In this document: piece after piece, positions 31,913 to 46,383 of the stretch | Position numbering within the stretch: the first letter of the stretch is position 1 | How the letters are laid out: each line of letters begins with the position of its first letter | DNA from: Adiantum capillus-veneris | Lineage: Eukaryota > Streptophyta > Polypodiopsida > Polypodiales > Pteridaceae | Direction of reading: 5' to 3' | Assembly (NCBI GenBank): GCA_014529385.2 | Contig: CM043942.1 | Location: 6,881,001 to 6,945,000, forward strand | DNA: 64,000 nt | Made by a program: the position numbers and the translations under genes | The notes under the pieces: model-generated | Seen by the model: only the letters and a program-made list of their open reading frames with translations | The model's database searches: none | What the model was told of the DNA's origin: nothing

Positions 31913-34900
31913 ATGGCTACTTGAAATTGTAATGGATCTATGAGGTTGGATGTCGGGGCCTTTGAGAGCAGTTTCAGAGACAGGGACATTGTATTCTTTT
32001 CGGAGACTCACCAGGGGCCTGGACAGGTGATGCCACATGTGGGGGGATATAGATGGGAGACAACCCACAGGACAGTCACGAAATTTGTCCATGGGAGTAG
32101 AAGTTCAAGAGGAGTAGCAGTGCCACTACTACATATTGTACGGAGAGATGAGCACGCTAGATACATATAGGTGAGGTTGGGAGCTGACACAGGTCAATTT
32201 CTATACATTGCCATATGTTACTTCCCTCCCAGTACGTCAGTATATGCTGGATCCAAAGGGCAGTCGCCTTTCTCTATACTGGACGATGATATATGCGAGT
32301 TTTCTAGGGATGGTGATATCATCCTCCTAGGGGACTTCAATGCCCAAACGGGCAACTCTCAGACAGTCTTCTATGACACTTCAGATGAGATGCTTAGAGA
32401 GCTGGATGTGGGGGAGTTGGGGCTTGACAAACGCTCACATGACAAAGAGCATACGGAGTATGGGAGATACCTCACAGAGATGACGACTACACATGGGTTA
32501 GCCATACTTAACGGCTTACAGCAATTTCATGGAGCAACCGGCTTCACATGTTTTCCACATAGTCATGGGGCCAGTACAATGGACTATGTTATGACACAGC
32601 CGAGCTTTATCCCTTGCATTCAGGATTTCACAGTGGGAGATAGGCCAGTGGGCGTAGCAGTAGATCATGCTCTCTTGACACTAGCTGTTTCATCCCAATA
32701 TAGTACAGCCCAGACATCAGGAGGCAGGTCACACACTCGTTATACATTCACAACAGAGACTCATTCTGTTTATACCGAGGAGATACGGCACCGTATATGG
32801 AAAGGCACAGCTGGCACAGCTGGTACAGGCCTCTCAGTGGAGGAGTGCACCACTTTACTGACTAAGACACTGCATGGTGCTGCATCTGTGGCATACCCAC
32901 ACACCCAGCCGGGCAAGAGACCACATTCTAAGAGTTGGCCCCAGAATAGTTCGTATCATGAGGAGTGCAGAGAGATGAGAGCCCAACCTCAAAGGGATCT
33001 TCTTTTAGGAGTCATCACTTACAGACAGTCTCGGATTGCTTCCCGACACCTTGTGCGACGAAAGAAGCGAGCTTACCTGGCTCAGATGGAACGAGAATTG
33101 TATCAGATGCTCTTGAGAAGGGATTCAGGAGAGGCATGGCGACTCTTTCATGAGCACTCCCCTCCCCCAATGATTACTTCACCTGATGTGTGGAGCCAGC
33201 ATGCGACATCGTTATATACGGTTCCTGGATAGGAACCCCTTCCAAACCCTACAGAGTCATGCACTTCTACAAGCACCTTCTTTACCACTGGGATAGTACA
33301 GAGGGCCATTGATAGAATGAGGACCGGCAGGGCATATGATCATGACGGTCTAGTAGCGAAGCACTTTATACAAGCTAGGGATATGTTGATGGAGGTTCTT
33401 GCAGTGTTGTTCAATCGTGCCATGTGTGAGGGGTTACCTGAGACTTCGAGGTTGTCTAGGTTGTCTACTATTGTGCCTATCTTCAAGGTAGGGGATCCTA
33501 AGGAGCCTGGGAACTACAGCACTATTATGGTTGGACACACATTGGCACGGTTGTATGCATCCATTCTTGAGCAGCGCTTGAGTATTTGGGCAGAGGATGA
33601 GGGGGTACGGGCAAAGGGTCAGGCCGGTTTCAGGAGGGGTTTCTCCACTCTTGATCATATTTTGACACTCACAGCCATCATTGAGGAGGGCAAGTCAATT
33701 GGGAAACGGATTTATTGTCGCTTTGTGGATTTCCGCAAAGCATTTGACATGGTACCGAGAGCTCGATTGATGCGCAGACTACAGGAGATGGGGGTGCCCA
33801 TAGAGTTGATCTGGGGGATTATGGCTTTGTACAAATCAGTGATGGGACATGTACGCACTCCAGAAGGGGTATCTGATTTAGTTCAATCTACTATTGGGGT
33901 GAAACAGGGATGCCCATTGTCTCCTACTACTCTATTTGGTAAGTATGTTGATGAGGTGTCTAATTACATTGACAGAGAGGGTGATAGAGGTGCCCAGTTG
34001 GCAAGGACGTGGATCCCATTGTTGTTATATGCTGATGATATTGTGTTGATATCTGACTCACCAGCGGGTATGCAACGACATTTGGATGCACTACACAGTT
34101 TTCCAGAGGATAGTGCATTGTGTGTAAACCTTGGTAAAACCAAGGTTATGGTGTTTAACACCACACCACAGTGGATCAGGAAATCAGCACCTACTTTCAC
34201 ATATGGTCAGGAGATTGTGGAGTATACACATGCGTACACTTACCTGGGGGCAGTCTTCACTGCACCGAGATTTTCTTTGAGAGGAGTAGCAGAGACTAGA
34301 TGGACTAGAGCTTATGCGGCTTTGGGAGGACTAGAGAAGTTGTGTTTGCAGGTTCATTTTAGGAACCGAGGACAAAGCTATGGCTCTTTGATACTTTGGT
34401 TGCATCTACTTTGGTTTGGGGACCTTCTGTAGGCCAGGATGGTTGGAGACGTATGGAGAGGCCCTTGGTATCTATGATCTCTTGGCTGATTAGAACCAAG
34501 GCGTCCGTACCACATGATATCATTGGAGCGGAGTTAGCTGCCCCCCCTATGGAGATTGAGGCACTTACCAGATTAGTCTCCTTTGTACACAGCCTATGGG
34601 ATACTACCAGAGACAGATATGCCAGGCTAGCCCTAGAGTCCTTCAGACAACTAGCTCTACAGGGGGGATACATCATGTTGGTATGCACAGATGAAATCAT
34701 GGTTTCAGACACATGGCTTCACCATGGACAAGTTGCCTCCCTTTCAGTACTCTCTACAAGCACCTTTGATGTCTCTCACACGGGTGGAGATTACTAGAGT
34801 CATTTGTCGGGATCTGATGCAGCTGGACAGGAGGAGGACATGGATAGAGACGGTACACAGGTTGGGCACAAAGATGGCTTTCTATAGAGAGCCTCTTCTC

Positions 34901-35506
34901 CACCTCACAAGGGATGGGTTTGTGATTCGACCTAGCTATATGGACACACATCTTTCTCATGGCTTGCGTTGTGCCATGGGCCAGATACGCACATCCTCAC
35001 ATCAGCTCGAGATTGAGACTTGCAGATTTAGAGGGATACCAACAGATAGCAGGATATGCCGCGTTTGTCATCTAGAGCCAGAGACAGAGTTACATTACAT
35101 ATGTCATCGCACAGAGTTCTATGAGATACGAGGCCGTTTTCGTTGTCTATTCAGAGAGGGTTTTGGGCCTCTATCTAGGGTCATCATCTATGAGGATTAG
35201 AGATGTCTTGGACGGTATCTACTTGAGTTACACAGGCACAGAGACACTTTACTAAGGAGAGCTGGAGAAAGACGGTCCCAGATACAGATTACGGATTTCT
35301 TTACACTAGATATTGGACCCCCAGAGGAGCAGACACCATGGCAAAGCTCTGCTCGCACTCATACTACTACTGGCATTCTCATAGACCGAGCATTGGAGCT
35401 AGGGAGATCTAGAGGCCCGCGATTGAGAAGAGGAGCTACACAACATCGACGGAGATTACAGCAGAGGATTCAAGCCATACTCTCTCGACGTCCAGAGTGC
35501 AGATGA
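31913..35506 (+). pseudogene. LINE A ORF2: APE endonuclease, RT, zinc motif, PIP-box tail
   Basis: About 1197 codons. Endonuclease: ATxNCNGSMRLDVGAFE, DIVFFSETHQ, IAICYFPPSTS, DIILLGDFNA, DYVM, VDHALLTL. RT: IVPIFKVGDPKEPGNY, QAGFRRGFSTLDHI, VDFRKAFDMVPRARL, VKQGCPLSP, LLYADDIVLIS (YADD 34028-34039). C-terminal CRVCHLEPETELHYICH finger and QIQITDFF (35279-35302). In-frame stops at 31922, 32168, 33230 and 35198 plus two shifts (about 34380-34430 and 34670) inactivate it. ORF1's UGA is 10 codons before its first ATG and in the same frame. Confidence 0.85.
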
Positions 35507-35643
35507 GGATGGATCTCCATCATATCTTCCCCCCTCCTCCCCCCCCCTTTCTTTCATTGTACTACACATTGTATTTTGTTTCAATTCTTTTTTAATTCCG
35601 CACATGGTATCAGATTCACTATGTTGTAACGGCTTGGTCTCAT

Positions 35644-35658
35644 AGGTCATTTTGGCCT
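35644..35658 (+). other. Conserved LINE 3' hairpin (copy A)
   Basis: AGGTC-ATTTT-GGCCT, followed by tttgaagacgttaatat and then the TC tract. The same element occurs at 37038-37052, 42339-42353, 45057-45072, 50114-50128, 52003-52017, 52196-52211 and 52332-52346. Confidence 0.8.
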
Positions 35659-35673
35659 TTTGAAGACGTTAAT

Positions 35674-37233
<1,560 letters not shown>

Positions 37234-37553
37234 AATAAGTAAGTTGAGATTAGGAAGAATATCTGTACGAGCCTGCACCACTAAAGGCTAAGAGCATTGG
37301 TACAAGAGAACCATCGGCTTGGTTTTGGTTGATCCTAGAAAGTAACAACCAGCGCTTTCGGAGAGCTTAATCGTAGCTCCAAGGCTACAGAAACACAGAG
37401 GGAGTAGAAGCTGGTGGTCAGATACGGAGGCGACAACAATGCAGACAGAGAAATCATACGGGTAGACGGCGGCAAGAGCGCACGGGCGGCATCATCACAC
37501 GCGTAGGCGGCAACATCATTCACTCAAGATTCAGCAAAAATTCTGAGTTCGAA

Positions 37554-38606
37554 ATGGTAAGTGAGCCCGATACATCTCTTGAACGACAAAACATGGAAGC
37601 AATCTCCCCTGCACAAGACCCTGCACAGGACACGGAAGCCGTCAATGTCTCACCTGCTTGCAAGTCACGAGCAAAGGCAACCTTCATGCTCACGAACAAG
37701 CGGATGGCGCAAATGGAGAGGGAAATGAAGGAGTGGAAAACAGAGATGGAAGGATGGTGGAAGGAGAAGGCCAACCTCCTTCAGATGGTCTTCAATGAAG
37801 GCGCACAGTGAAAGAAGGAGAAAGAGAGCCTTAACGCAGAAATTCAGTCACTCAAAGAAGAAGTCTCAGCCCTCAAACAGAATAACCCAAATGTCGAGAT
37901 ACGGACACTCAAAAATGAAGTCTCTACCCTTAAACAGGAGCTTGCTGATAGAGTAAGCAGTGGGCTAGAGAAAGGGGAATTTCAGCCCTCGGTAATAGAT
38001 GAAATCAAGGAAATCAAGGAACAAGTAAGGATTATCACAGAGGAAGAGAAACTGAGTGTGGCAAAGACATCTTCATGGGCGGAGATGATAACAAGGACAC
38101 AAAAAAAGGCGGACGAAGCCAAAAAATGGATTGAGGTCGCCAAGAAAGGGAAAGGTCAAGAAACTCCTTGTACAGCGACGCTTATCAACATGACCCTCGA
38201 AGAGGAACAAAGAAGGCGGATGCGAGCACTGCATGTGAGAGTGACCGGGCTTAAGGACATAAATAATGTGGAGAAAGAGGTCACAAGCCTTACATCCATG
38301 ACGGGGATGGAGAAACCATTGCACACAAAGGCATGGAGGGTAGGTAAGAAAAGTGATGGCGCAGGAGAGTCTTCAAAGGGGAGAGCTCTCATACTACGCT
38401 TCCACTCGTTGGAAGAGAAGAAGGAATTCTTGAGGAAGAGGCCTACTCTCAAAAAGACAGGTATTTTCCTCGGGGATGACTTGACTCTCTCACAGCTCAC
38501 ACATATGAGAGAGGTAATGCCAAAGATTACAGCGGCAAGGGAGAAGGGAAAGATAGCCTTTTACAGAGATGGACGGGTGGTGATTTTAGAGCGACGCATT
38601 GCATGA
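37554..38606 (+). pseudogene. LINE C ORF1: coiled coil + RRM-like protein, one stop
   Basis: A single frame of 351 codons from MVSEPDTSLERQNMEAISPA to ...VILERRIA, interrupted only by a TGA at 37809, where copy D has TGG (Trp). Coiled coil at about residues 60-160 (TLKNEVSTLKQEL). RNA-binding half: EEEQRRRMRALHVRVTGLKD, RALILRFHSLEEKKEFLRKR, GIFLGDDLTLSQL, KITAAREKGKIAFYRDGR. It ends UGA-CGG (38604-38609); the frame stays open into ORF2. This is the best ORF1 after copy E. Confidence 0.85.
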
Positions 38607-38636
38607 CGGTGCGAGACCTATGGGACCACACTGAAG

Positions 38637-41600
38637 ATGGCTACATGGAATTGTAATGGGTCTATGAGACTGGACGTGGGTGCATTTGAGGACAGTTTCA
38701 AGACAAGGATATTGTATTCTTCTCAGAGACTCATCAAGCCCCTGGAGAGGTAATGCCACAGGTGATGGGTTACAGATGGGAGACAGCTCACAAGACAAAT
38801 GCGAGATCTGAGCATGGGAGCAGAGGTTCAGGAGGAGTAGCAGTGCTATTTAGAGAGGAACTAAAACCATTACTGCATATTGTACGAAGAGATGATCATG
38901 CTAGATATATGTGGGTGAGACTGAGAGCTGACGCAAGTCGATTCCTATATATTGCCATATGTTACTTTCCTCCCAGTACATCCATGTATGCTGCATCCAG
39001 AGGGCAGTCACCTTTCTCTATTCTAGATGATGACATATGGGAGTTTTCTAGGGATGGTGATATCATTCTCCTAGGGGACTTTAATGCCCGAACGGGCAAC
39101 TCGAAGACAGTCTTCTACGACACTTCAGATGAGATGCTCAGAGAGATGGATGTGGGTGAATTGGGACTGGACAGATGCTCAGATGATAGAAAGCAGACGG
39201 AATATGGAAGATACCTCATGGGAATGACGACTACACATGGATTAGCCATACTTAATGGCTTACAGAGATTTCCCGAAGCAGCCGGTTTCACATGCTTTCC
39301 ACACAGACATGGGGCCAGTACAGTGGATTATGTTATGACACAACCAAGCTTTGTCCCCTGCATTCAGGCTTTCACAGTGGGAGCCAAGCTAGTGGGCATA
39401 GCAGTAGATCATGCTCTCTTGACACTGTCCGTTAAATTTCAGTATAGTACAACCCAGACACTAGGAGGCGGGTCACACATCCGCTATACATTTACACCAG
39501 AGACTGATTTCGTTTATACAGAGGAGATCTGGGACCGTCTATTGGAAGGCACAACTGGCACAAATGGTACAGGCCTCTCAGTGGAGGAGTGCACCAATCT
39601 ACTGACTGAGACATTGCATGGGGCTGCATCAGTGGCATACCCACACACTCAGCCGGGTAAGAGACGACATTCTGGGAGCATGCCCTAGAATAGTTGGTAT
39701 GATGAGGAATGCAGAGAGATGAGAGCCCAGCTTCAGAGAGATCTTCTGTTAGGAGTCATCACTTACAGACAGTCTCGGATTGCTTTCCGACGCCTTGTGC
39801 GACGGAAGAAGCGAGCTTACCTAGCTCAGATGGAGCGAGACTTATATCAGATGTTCTTGAGTAGGGACTCAGGAGAGGCATGGCGACTCTTCCATGAGCA
39901 CTCTCCCCCCCCCCCCCCCGTGATTACTTCACCTGATGTGTGGGGCCAATATGCGACATCATTATATACGGTTCCGGGACAGGAACCCCTTCCTGACCCT
40001 ACCAAGCCTTGCCCAGCTACAAGCACTTTCTTTACACCGGAGATGGTACAAAGGGCCATCGACAGGATGAGGATCGGGAAGGCATATGATCATGACGGTC
40101 TACTTTATACATGCCAAGGATATGCTGATGGAGGTTCTCGCAGTGTTGTTCAATCGTGCCATGTGTGAGGGATTACCTGAGACATGGAGGTTGTCTAATA
40201 TTGTGCCCATCTTCAAGGTTCTCGCAGTGTTGTTCAATCGTGCCATGTGTGAGGGATTACCTGAGACATGGAGGTTGTCTAATATTGTGCCCATCTTCAA
40301 GGCTGGTGACCCTGCAGAACATCGGAATTACCGCACTATTATGGTTGGACACACATTGGCACGATTGTATGCATCTATTCTGGAGCAACACTTGAGTAGA
40401 TGGGCAGAGGGAGAGGGTGTACGAGCAAAGGGTCAGGCCGGCTTCAGGAGGGGTTTCTCCACTCTTGATCATATTCTGACACTCAGGGCCATCATTGAGG
40501 AGGGCAGAGCACATGGGAGACGGATCTATTGTAGCTTTGTGGATTTTCGCAAAGCATTTGACATGGTACCAAGGGCTCGATTGATGCTCAGACTGCAAGA
40601 GATGGGGGTGCCCATAGAGGTAATTTGGGGGATAATGGCTTTGTACAGATCAGTGGTGGGACGTGTGCGCACTCCGGAAGGGGTATCTGATTTAGTTCAC
40701 TCTACTATTGGAGTGAAACAGGGTTGCCCATTGTCTCCTACTCTATTTGGTATGTATGTTGATGAGGTGTCTGATTACATTGACAGAAAGAGTGACAGGG
40801 GTGCCCAGCTAGCAGGGACGTGGATCCCATTGTTGCTTTATGTTGATGATATTGTGTTGGTATCTGACTCACCAGAAGGTATGCAACAACATTTGGATGC
40901 ACTACGCAGTTTTGCAGAGGATAGTGGATGGGCGTAAACCTAGGTAAAACAAAGGTTATGGTGTTTAACACCACACCGCAATGGGTCAGGAGATCAGTAC
41001 CTACTTTCAAATATGGTCAAGAGATTGTGGAGTATACAGATGCATACACTTACCTGAGGGTAGTCTTCACTGGGCCGAGATTTTCTTTGAGAAGAGCAGC
41101 AGAGACTAGACTAACTAGAGCCAGTGCGGCTCTGGGAGGAATGGAGAGGATGTGTTCACAGGTTCAGTTCCACTAACCTAGGACAAAGTTATGGCTCTTT
41201 GATACTTTGGTTTCCTCTACTATGTTATATGGGGTGCAGGTTTGGGGACCTTCTATAGGCCAGGATGGGTGGAGGCATATGGAGAAGCCCCTAGTATCTA
41301 TGATCTCTCGGCTGATTAGAGCCAAGGTTTCTGTACCGCATGATATCATTCGAGCGGAATTAGATGCCCCCCCTATGGAGATCAAGGCGCTCACCAGATC
41401 AGTCTCCTTTGTACACAGTCTGTGGGATACTACCAGAGACAGATATGCCAGGGTGGCTCTAGAGTCCTCCAGACAATTAGCCCTTAACGGGGATACATCA
41501 TGCTGGTATGCTCAGATGGCATCATGGTTTCAGACACATGGTTTCACCATGGACAGGTTGCCTCCTTTTCAATACTCTCCTCACGCACCCATGAGGTCTC

Positions 41601-42237
41601 TGACACGGGTTGAGATTAATAGACTCATCCGTCAAGATTTGATCCAGCTGGACACGAGGAGGACATGGATAGAGCCGTTACAAGAGTCGGGCACAAAGAT
41701 GGCCTTCTATAGAGAGCATCTTCTCCACCTCACGGGGGATGGGTTTGTGATTCGACCTAGCTATATGGACACGCATCTTTCGCATGGTTGCGTTGTGCCA
41801 TTGGCCAGATACGCACGTCCTCACATCAGCTCGAGATTGAGACTGGTAGATTCAGAGGGACACCAGCAGATAACAGAATATGCCGCTTATGCCATCTAGA
41901 GCCAGAGACAGAAGTACATTACAAATGTCATTGCACGGTGTACTATGAGATACGAGGTCGTTTTCACTGTCTATTCAGAGAAGGCTTCGGGCCTCTATCT
42001 AGGGTAATGAGTTATGAGGATCAAAGATGTCTTGGGCTTTATCTACTTGAGATACACAAGCATAGAGAAACCTTACTGAGGAGAGTTGAAGAGAGACATC
42101 CCCAGAGACAGATCACAGATTTCTTTACACTAGATATTGTACACCCAGAAGAACAAACAGAGGAGCAACCAGGGACGGTGGAGAGGTCTACCCGTACTAC
42201 TGGCATTCTCATAGACCGAGCATATTGTAATGCTTAG
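38637..42237 (+). pseudogene. LINE C ORF2: endonuclease, RT (YVDD), zinc motif, PIP box
   Basis: Starts MATWNCNGSMRLDVGAFEDS. Endonuclease motifs as in copy A (LLGDFNARTGN, ASTVDYVM, AVDHALLTL). RT carries a perfect 84-bp in-frame duplication (40133-40300) that repeats 28 residues around NRAMCEGLPETWRLSNIVPI. The catalytic box reads YVDD (40839-40850) instead of YADD. The finger and the PIP-box QRQITDFF (42103-42126) are present. Frameshifts near 38700, 40100, 40925 and 41790, and stops at 39687 and 41174, inactivate it. The tail after the PIP box is shorter than in A. Confidence 0.85.
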
Positions 42238-42383
42238 TTTAGGATCCCGCAGTATTTATATTTTGTTATCCTAGTTTAATTTATTTTGTTAATCTGACTT
42301 TGTATCAGATACACCGCATTGTAACTTTCTGGTCTCATAGGTCACTTTGGCCTTTTGAAGACGTTAATATAACATTTCATTTC

Positions 42384-42535
<152 letters not shown>

Positions 42536-43024
42536 TGTGACGAGCTGCTGTGAAGAGCTGCGTGTTGTTGCCTGCTCATCTGCTGACATGCTGCTCTCAC
42601 CCAGCATTTAGTAGCAGATCAGCCATTGCCAACCAGCACCTGTGTTTGGGAGCAATTCAGCCCATCACCACCCAGCAAGCAGCAGCGTTTTCGACCAGCC
42701 CCAACTTCAGCCTATGTTTTGCACAGGGGCTGTCCACAACTGCGTCTTCCAATCGTCCCTGGGTTTTAATGCAGCTGAACCCTCAGTATTCAGCCTTTTC
42801 AGCCATACAAATTCAGCTTCAGCCCACAGTAATTATCAGACAGTAGTACCTCCAGTGTTCAGCACCAATACCTTCAGTTTCGCAGTACCTTCAAGTTCGC
42901 ACCAGTACCTTCAGTTTCGCAAACAGCCCTCTGCCTATGTGTCCATGGTCTTGCTGGGTATTGCTTCACCCTCACAGAACATGGAAACCATCTCCTTTGC
43001 TCCACCTTCAAAGACACGGAAGCC

Positions 43025-43699
43025 ATGAATGTTTCACCTATGTGCAAGCCGCGAGCAAAGGCCACCTTCATGCTCACGAACAAGCGGATGACGCAAATGG
43101 AAAGGGAAATGAAGGAATGGAAAATAGAGATGGAAGAATGGTGGAAGGAGAAGGCCAACCTCCTTCAAATGGTCTTCAACGAAGGCGCACAATGGAAGGA
43201 GGAGGAAGAGAAACTAAACGCAGAGATACAAGCACTTAAGGCGGACTCACAGACACTCAAAGAAGAAGTCTTAGCCCTCAAACGGGAGCTTGTTGACAGT
43301 ACAAGCCGTGGACTAGAGGAAGGTGAATTTCAACCCTCTGTGATAGAGAAAATCAAGGTAATCAAGGAACAGGTAAGGATAAATTTCCACAAAGCATTTG
43401 ATATGGTACCGAGAGCTCGATTGATGGGCAGACTACACAGGATGGGGGTGCCCATAGAGTTGATTTGGGGGATTATGGCTTTGTACAGATTAGTGATGGG
43501 ACATGTACGCACTCGGGAAGAGGTATCTGATTTAGTTCACTCTTCTATTGGGATGAAACAGGACTGCCCATGTCTCGTACTCTATTTGGTATGTATGTTG
43601 ATGAGGTGTCTGATTACATTAACAAAGAGGGTGACAGAGGTGCCCAGCTGGCAGGGACATAGATCCCATTGTTGTTATATGCTGATGATATTGTGTTGA
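43025..43699 (+). pseudogene. LINE D chimeric ORF: ORF1 coiled coil fused in frame to RT
   Basis: 224 codons. Residues 1-118 are ORF1 (KATFMLTNKRMTQMEREMKE, then a coiled coil to VIKEQVRI). From about 43380 they continue as NFHKAFDMVPRARLMGRL, the RT block that in other copies reads DFRKAFDMVPR. The endonuclease and RT fingers are lost. A shift near 43570 ends the frame, and the YADD box (43678-43689) is read from another frame. Fusion by deletion; no evidence that it is expressed. Confidence 0.8.
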
Positions 43700-44852
43700 T
43701 ATCTGATTCACCAAAGGGTATGCAGCAACATTTGGATGCACTACACAGTTTTGCAGCGGATAGTGGATTATGCGTAAACCTTGGTTTTACCAAGGTTATG
43801 GTGTTTAACACCACACCACAGTGGATCAAAAGATCAGCACCTACTTTCACACATGGTCAGGAGATTGTGGAGTATACAGATCCATACACTTACCTAGGGC
43901 CCAGGGGTAGTCTTTCCTGGGCCGAGATTTTCTTTGAGAAGAGCAGCAGAGACTAGACTTCCTAGAGCTTATGCGGCTTTGGGAGGATTGGAGAGGATGT
44001 GTTCGTAGGTTCAATTCCAGGAACCTAGGACATAGTTATGGCTCTTTGACACTTTGGTTGGGACCTTCTGTAGGCTAGGGTGGTTGGAGACGTATGGAGA
44101 GGCCCTTGGTATCTATGATCTCTACGCTAATTGGAGCCAAAGCCTCTGTACCGCATGATATCATTCGAGCGGAGTTCGCTGCCCTCCCTGTGGAGATTGA
44201 GGCGCTTACCAGATCAGTCTCCTTTGTACACAGCTTATGGGATACTACCAGAGATAGATATGTCAGGTTGGCCCTAGAGTCCTCCAGACAATTAGCTCTA
44301 CATGGGGATACATCATGCTAGTATGCACAGATGACAACATGGTTTCAGACAAATGGCTTCACCATGGACAGGCTGCCTCCTTTTCAGTACTCCCTACAGG
44401 GACCCCTAATGTCTCTGGCACGGGTGGAGATTACTAGACTCGTTCATCAGGATCTGATCCAGCTAGACACGGGGAGGACATGGACAGAGCCGGTACAAGA
44501 GTTGGGCACGAAGATGGCTTTCTATAGAGAGCATCTTCTCCACCTCAAAGGGGATGGGTTTGTGATTCGACCTAGCTATATCGACACACATCTTTCTCAT
44601 GGTTTGCGTTGTGCCATTGGCCAGATACGCACATCCTCACATCAGCTCGAGATTGAGACTGGCAGATTCAAAGGGATACCAACAGATTGCAGGATATGCC
44701 TCTTATGTCATCTAGAGCGAGAGACACAGTTACATTACATATGTCATTGCACGGTGTGTATGAGAAACGAGGCCATCTTACGAGGACTGTTCACAACCTA
44801 CCTGCCCAGGCATTATGTAATGCACCCTGATTATGGTACTGGATGGAGCTAG
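43669..44852 (+). pseudogene. LINE D: RT core and C-terminus (broken)
   Basis: LLYADDIVLISDSPKGMQQH, then after shifts VSMISTLIGAKASVPHDIIR, FVHSLWDTTRDRY, and from 44331 FQTNGFTMDRLPPFQYSLQ to CLLCHLERETQLHYICHC. The sequence then leaves the family and stops at 44852, so the PIP-box tail is missing in this copy. Confidence 0.8.
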
Positions 44853-45087
44853 AGATAGGATAGCATGTCATCTCATGATTGTATCTACCCCAGCATATAG
44901 GATTGCATCTTTTCCTCAGTTTTGGAGCTCCACCCCCACCCTCCTATCACTTTCCTCCCCCAATCATCATACAAGATAGATATTTTTACTTTTGTACCTT
45001 TTATCCTTTACGGATACACAAAGGACACCCACCTCATGTACTCTGATTTGTCTGATAGGCTGATTTCGGCCTTTTTACATATGTTAA

Positions 45088-45151
<64 letters not shown>

Positions 45152-45159
45152 GTACCCTA

Positions 45160-45262
45160 CCCCACATTTGTGGCTCGGGTTCGATGGATCCGCCCACCGA
45201 AGGGGAAGGGCCGGGTGTAGATAGCTACACCACCCCAAAAAAAAACAACAACTACATTTAAA
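45160..45262 (+). repeat. Possible tRNA-type SINE 3' part
   Basis: tggctcgggttcgatggatc contains a Pol III B-box-like GGTTCGATGG, followed by a short body and ccccaaaaaaaaacaacaac, an A-rich end. No A box was found. It lies between the TC tract and ORF1, so it may be a SINE fragment or the LINE E leader itself. Confidence 0.3.
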
Positions 45263-45330
45263 CGGAGAAACAGAGATACTGTACTATCACCAGGATCCTT
45301 ACGAGTGGGGAAAACCTCCGGGACACATGA

Positions 45331-46344
45331 TGAACTATGATGGAGAAGGTCCAGGTGATGCTCAAATCATAGCTAAACTATATGAGGGATGACATCAGGA
45401 AGGAAATGCACGCGAGTGCTGAGAGCTACAGGAACTCCATGTATGGAGACATGATGAGAGAACTAAGGAGAGAGATCCGGGGGATACAGAATGAGGAGAT
45501 TTAGATCTTGAAAACGGAATTACGAAACCTAATCAAGGCCGAAGTAAATGTAACAGAATGCGTTATGCAAAAGAAACTCGATGAGGCAGTAGCAAGTTTT
45601 GAAGCATGGAGAACAAATATGGAAAAGCACATGGGGGAAAAAGATGCAATAATCGAGGAGCTAAAAGGAGAACTTGCGGCTTGCAAATCTGCAACTAAGG
45701 AGAAGGGAGACGACCAACCTTTGGTGCTGAAGGAGCTCGAGGACATGAAGGATCAGATGAAAGCTCTACGGGAAGGAGATGAACAGAAATCGAAAACGGC
45801 ATCTTCATGGGCAGAACGTCTTTTTAAGACAGAAGAAAAGGTTGATGAAGCAGAGAAATGGATTGAGGATGCGATGAAAGGGAAGGCCCAAATGCTCGAG
45901 ACCACACCTACTTCTACCATTATTAATATGACCATTGAGGAAGAGCAGAAAAGGAAGAATCGGGCTCTGCATGTGCGGGTCACAGGAGTCAAAGACAAAG
46001 AGAATGTAGATGAAGAAGTGAAGGAACTGCTACAACACATGGGCATCACAGAGCCTACTCACACAAGTGCATGGAGAGTGGGCAAGAAAGGAATCGATGA
46101 GAAGGGAAACGTAAAGGATAGGGCACTTATTCTCTGCTTCCCGAATATAGAACTAAGGAAAGAATTTCTAAAGAAGAGGCTGACTCTTAAGAAAACCGGT
46201 ATTTTCCTGGGAGATGACCTTACATTGGCACAAGTGGCACACATGCAAGAGTTGATGCCAGAGATCATGGCAGCAAGAGAAAAGGGGAAATTCGCCCTTT
46301 ATAGAGGAGGGAAACTAGTGGTTCTAGAAAAGCGCTCAGCATGA
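45331..46344 (+). pseudogene. LINE E ORF1: coiled coil + RRM-like protein, nearly intact
   Basis: The frame is open from about 45505 to 46344, upstream extension being blocked by a TAG at 45502-45504 and one further stop. Coiled coil (KKLDEAVASFEAWRTNMEKH, LKELEDMKDQMKAL). RNA-binding half: EEEQKRKNRALHVRVTGVKD, DRALILCFPNIELRKEFLKK, GIFLGDDLTLAQV, PEIMAAREKGKFALYRGGK. It ends at TGA 46342-46344, followed by CGG, in frame with ORF2. Role by analogy: RNA chaperone coating the LINE RNA. Confidence 0.8.
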
Positions 46345-46383
46345 CGGTGCGAGACCTATGGGGCGACGCTCCGATTACCAGCG

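Larger units (their letters stand above)
42536..45150 (+). mobile_element. LINE D, internally deleted, with (TC)n tail
   Basis: A 5' segment 42536-42970 has cagc/gttttc-rich text resembling the LTRs of the 3261-7883 family rather than other LINE 5' ends. ORF1 N-terminal half then joins RT directly (junction about 43380). RT and C-terminal parts continue to 44852, with hairpin 45057-45072 of the longer-stem type and (TC)n 45092-45150. Confidence 0.85.
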
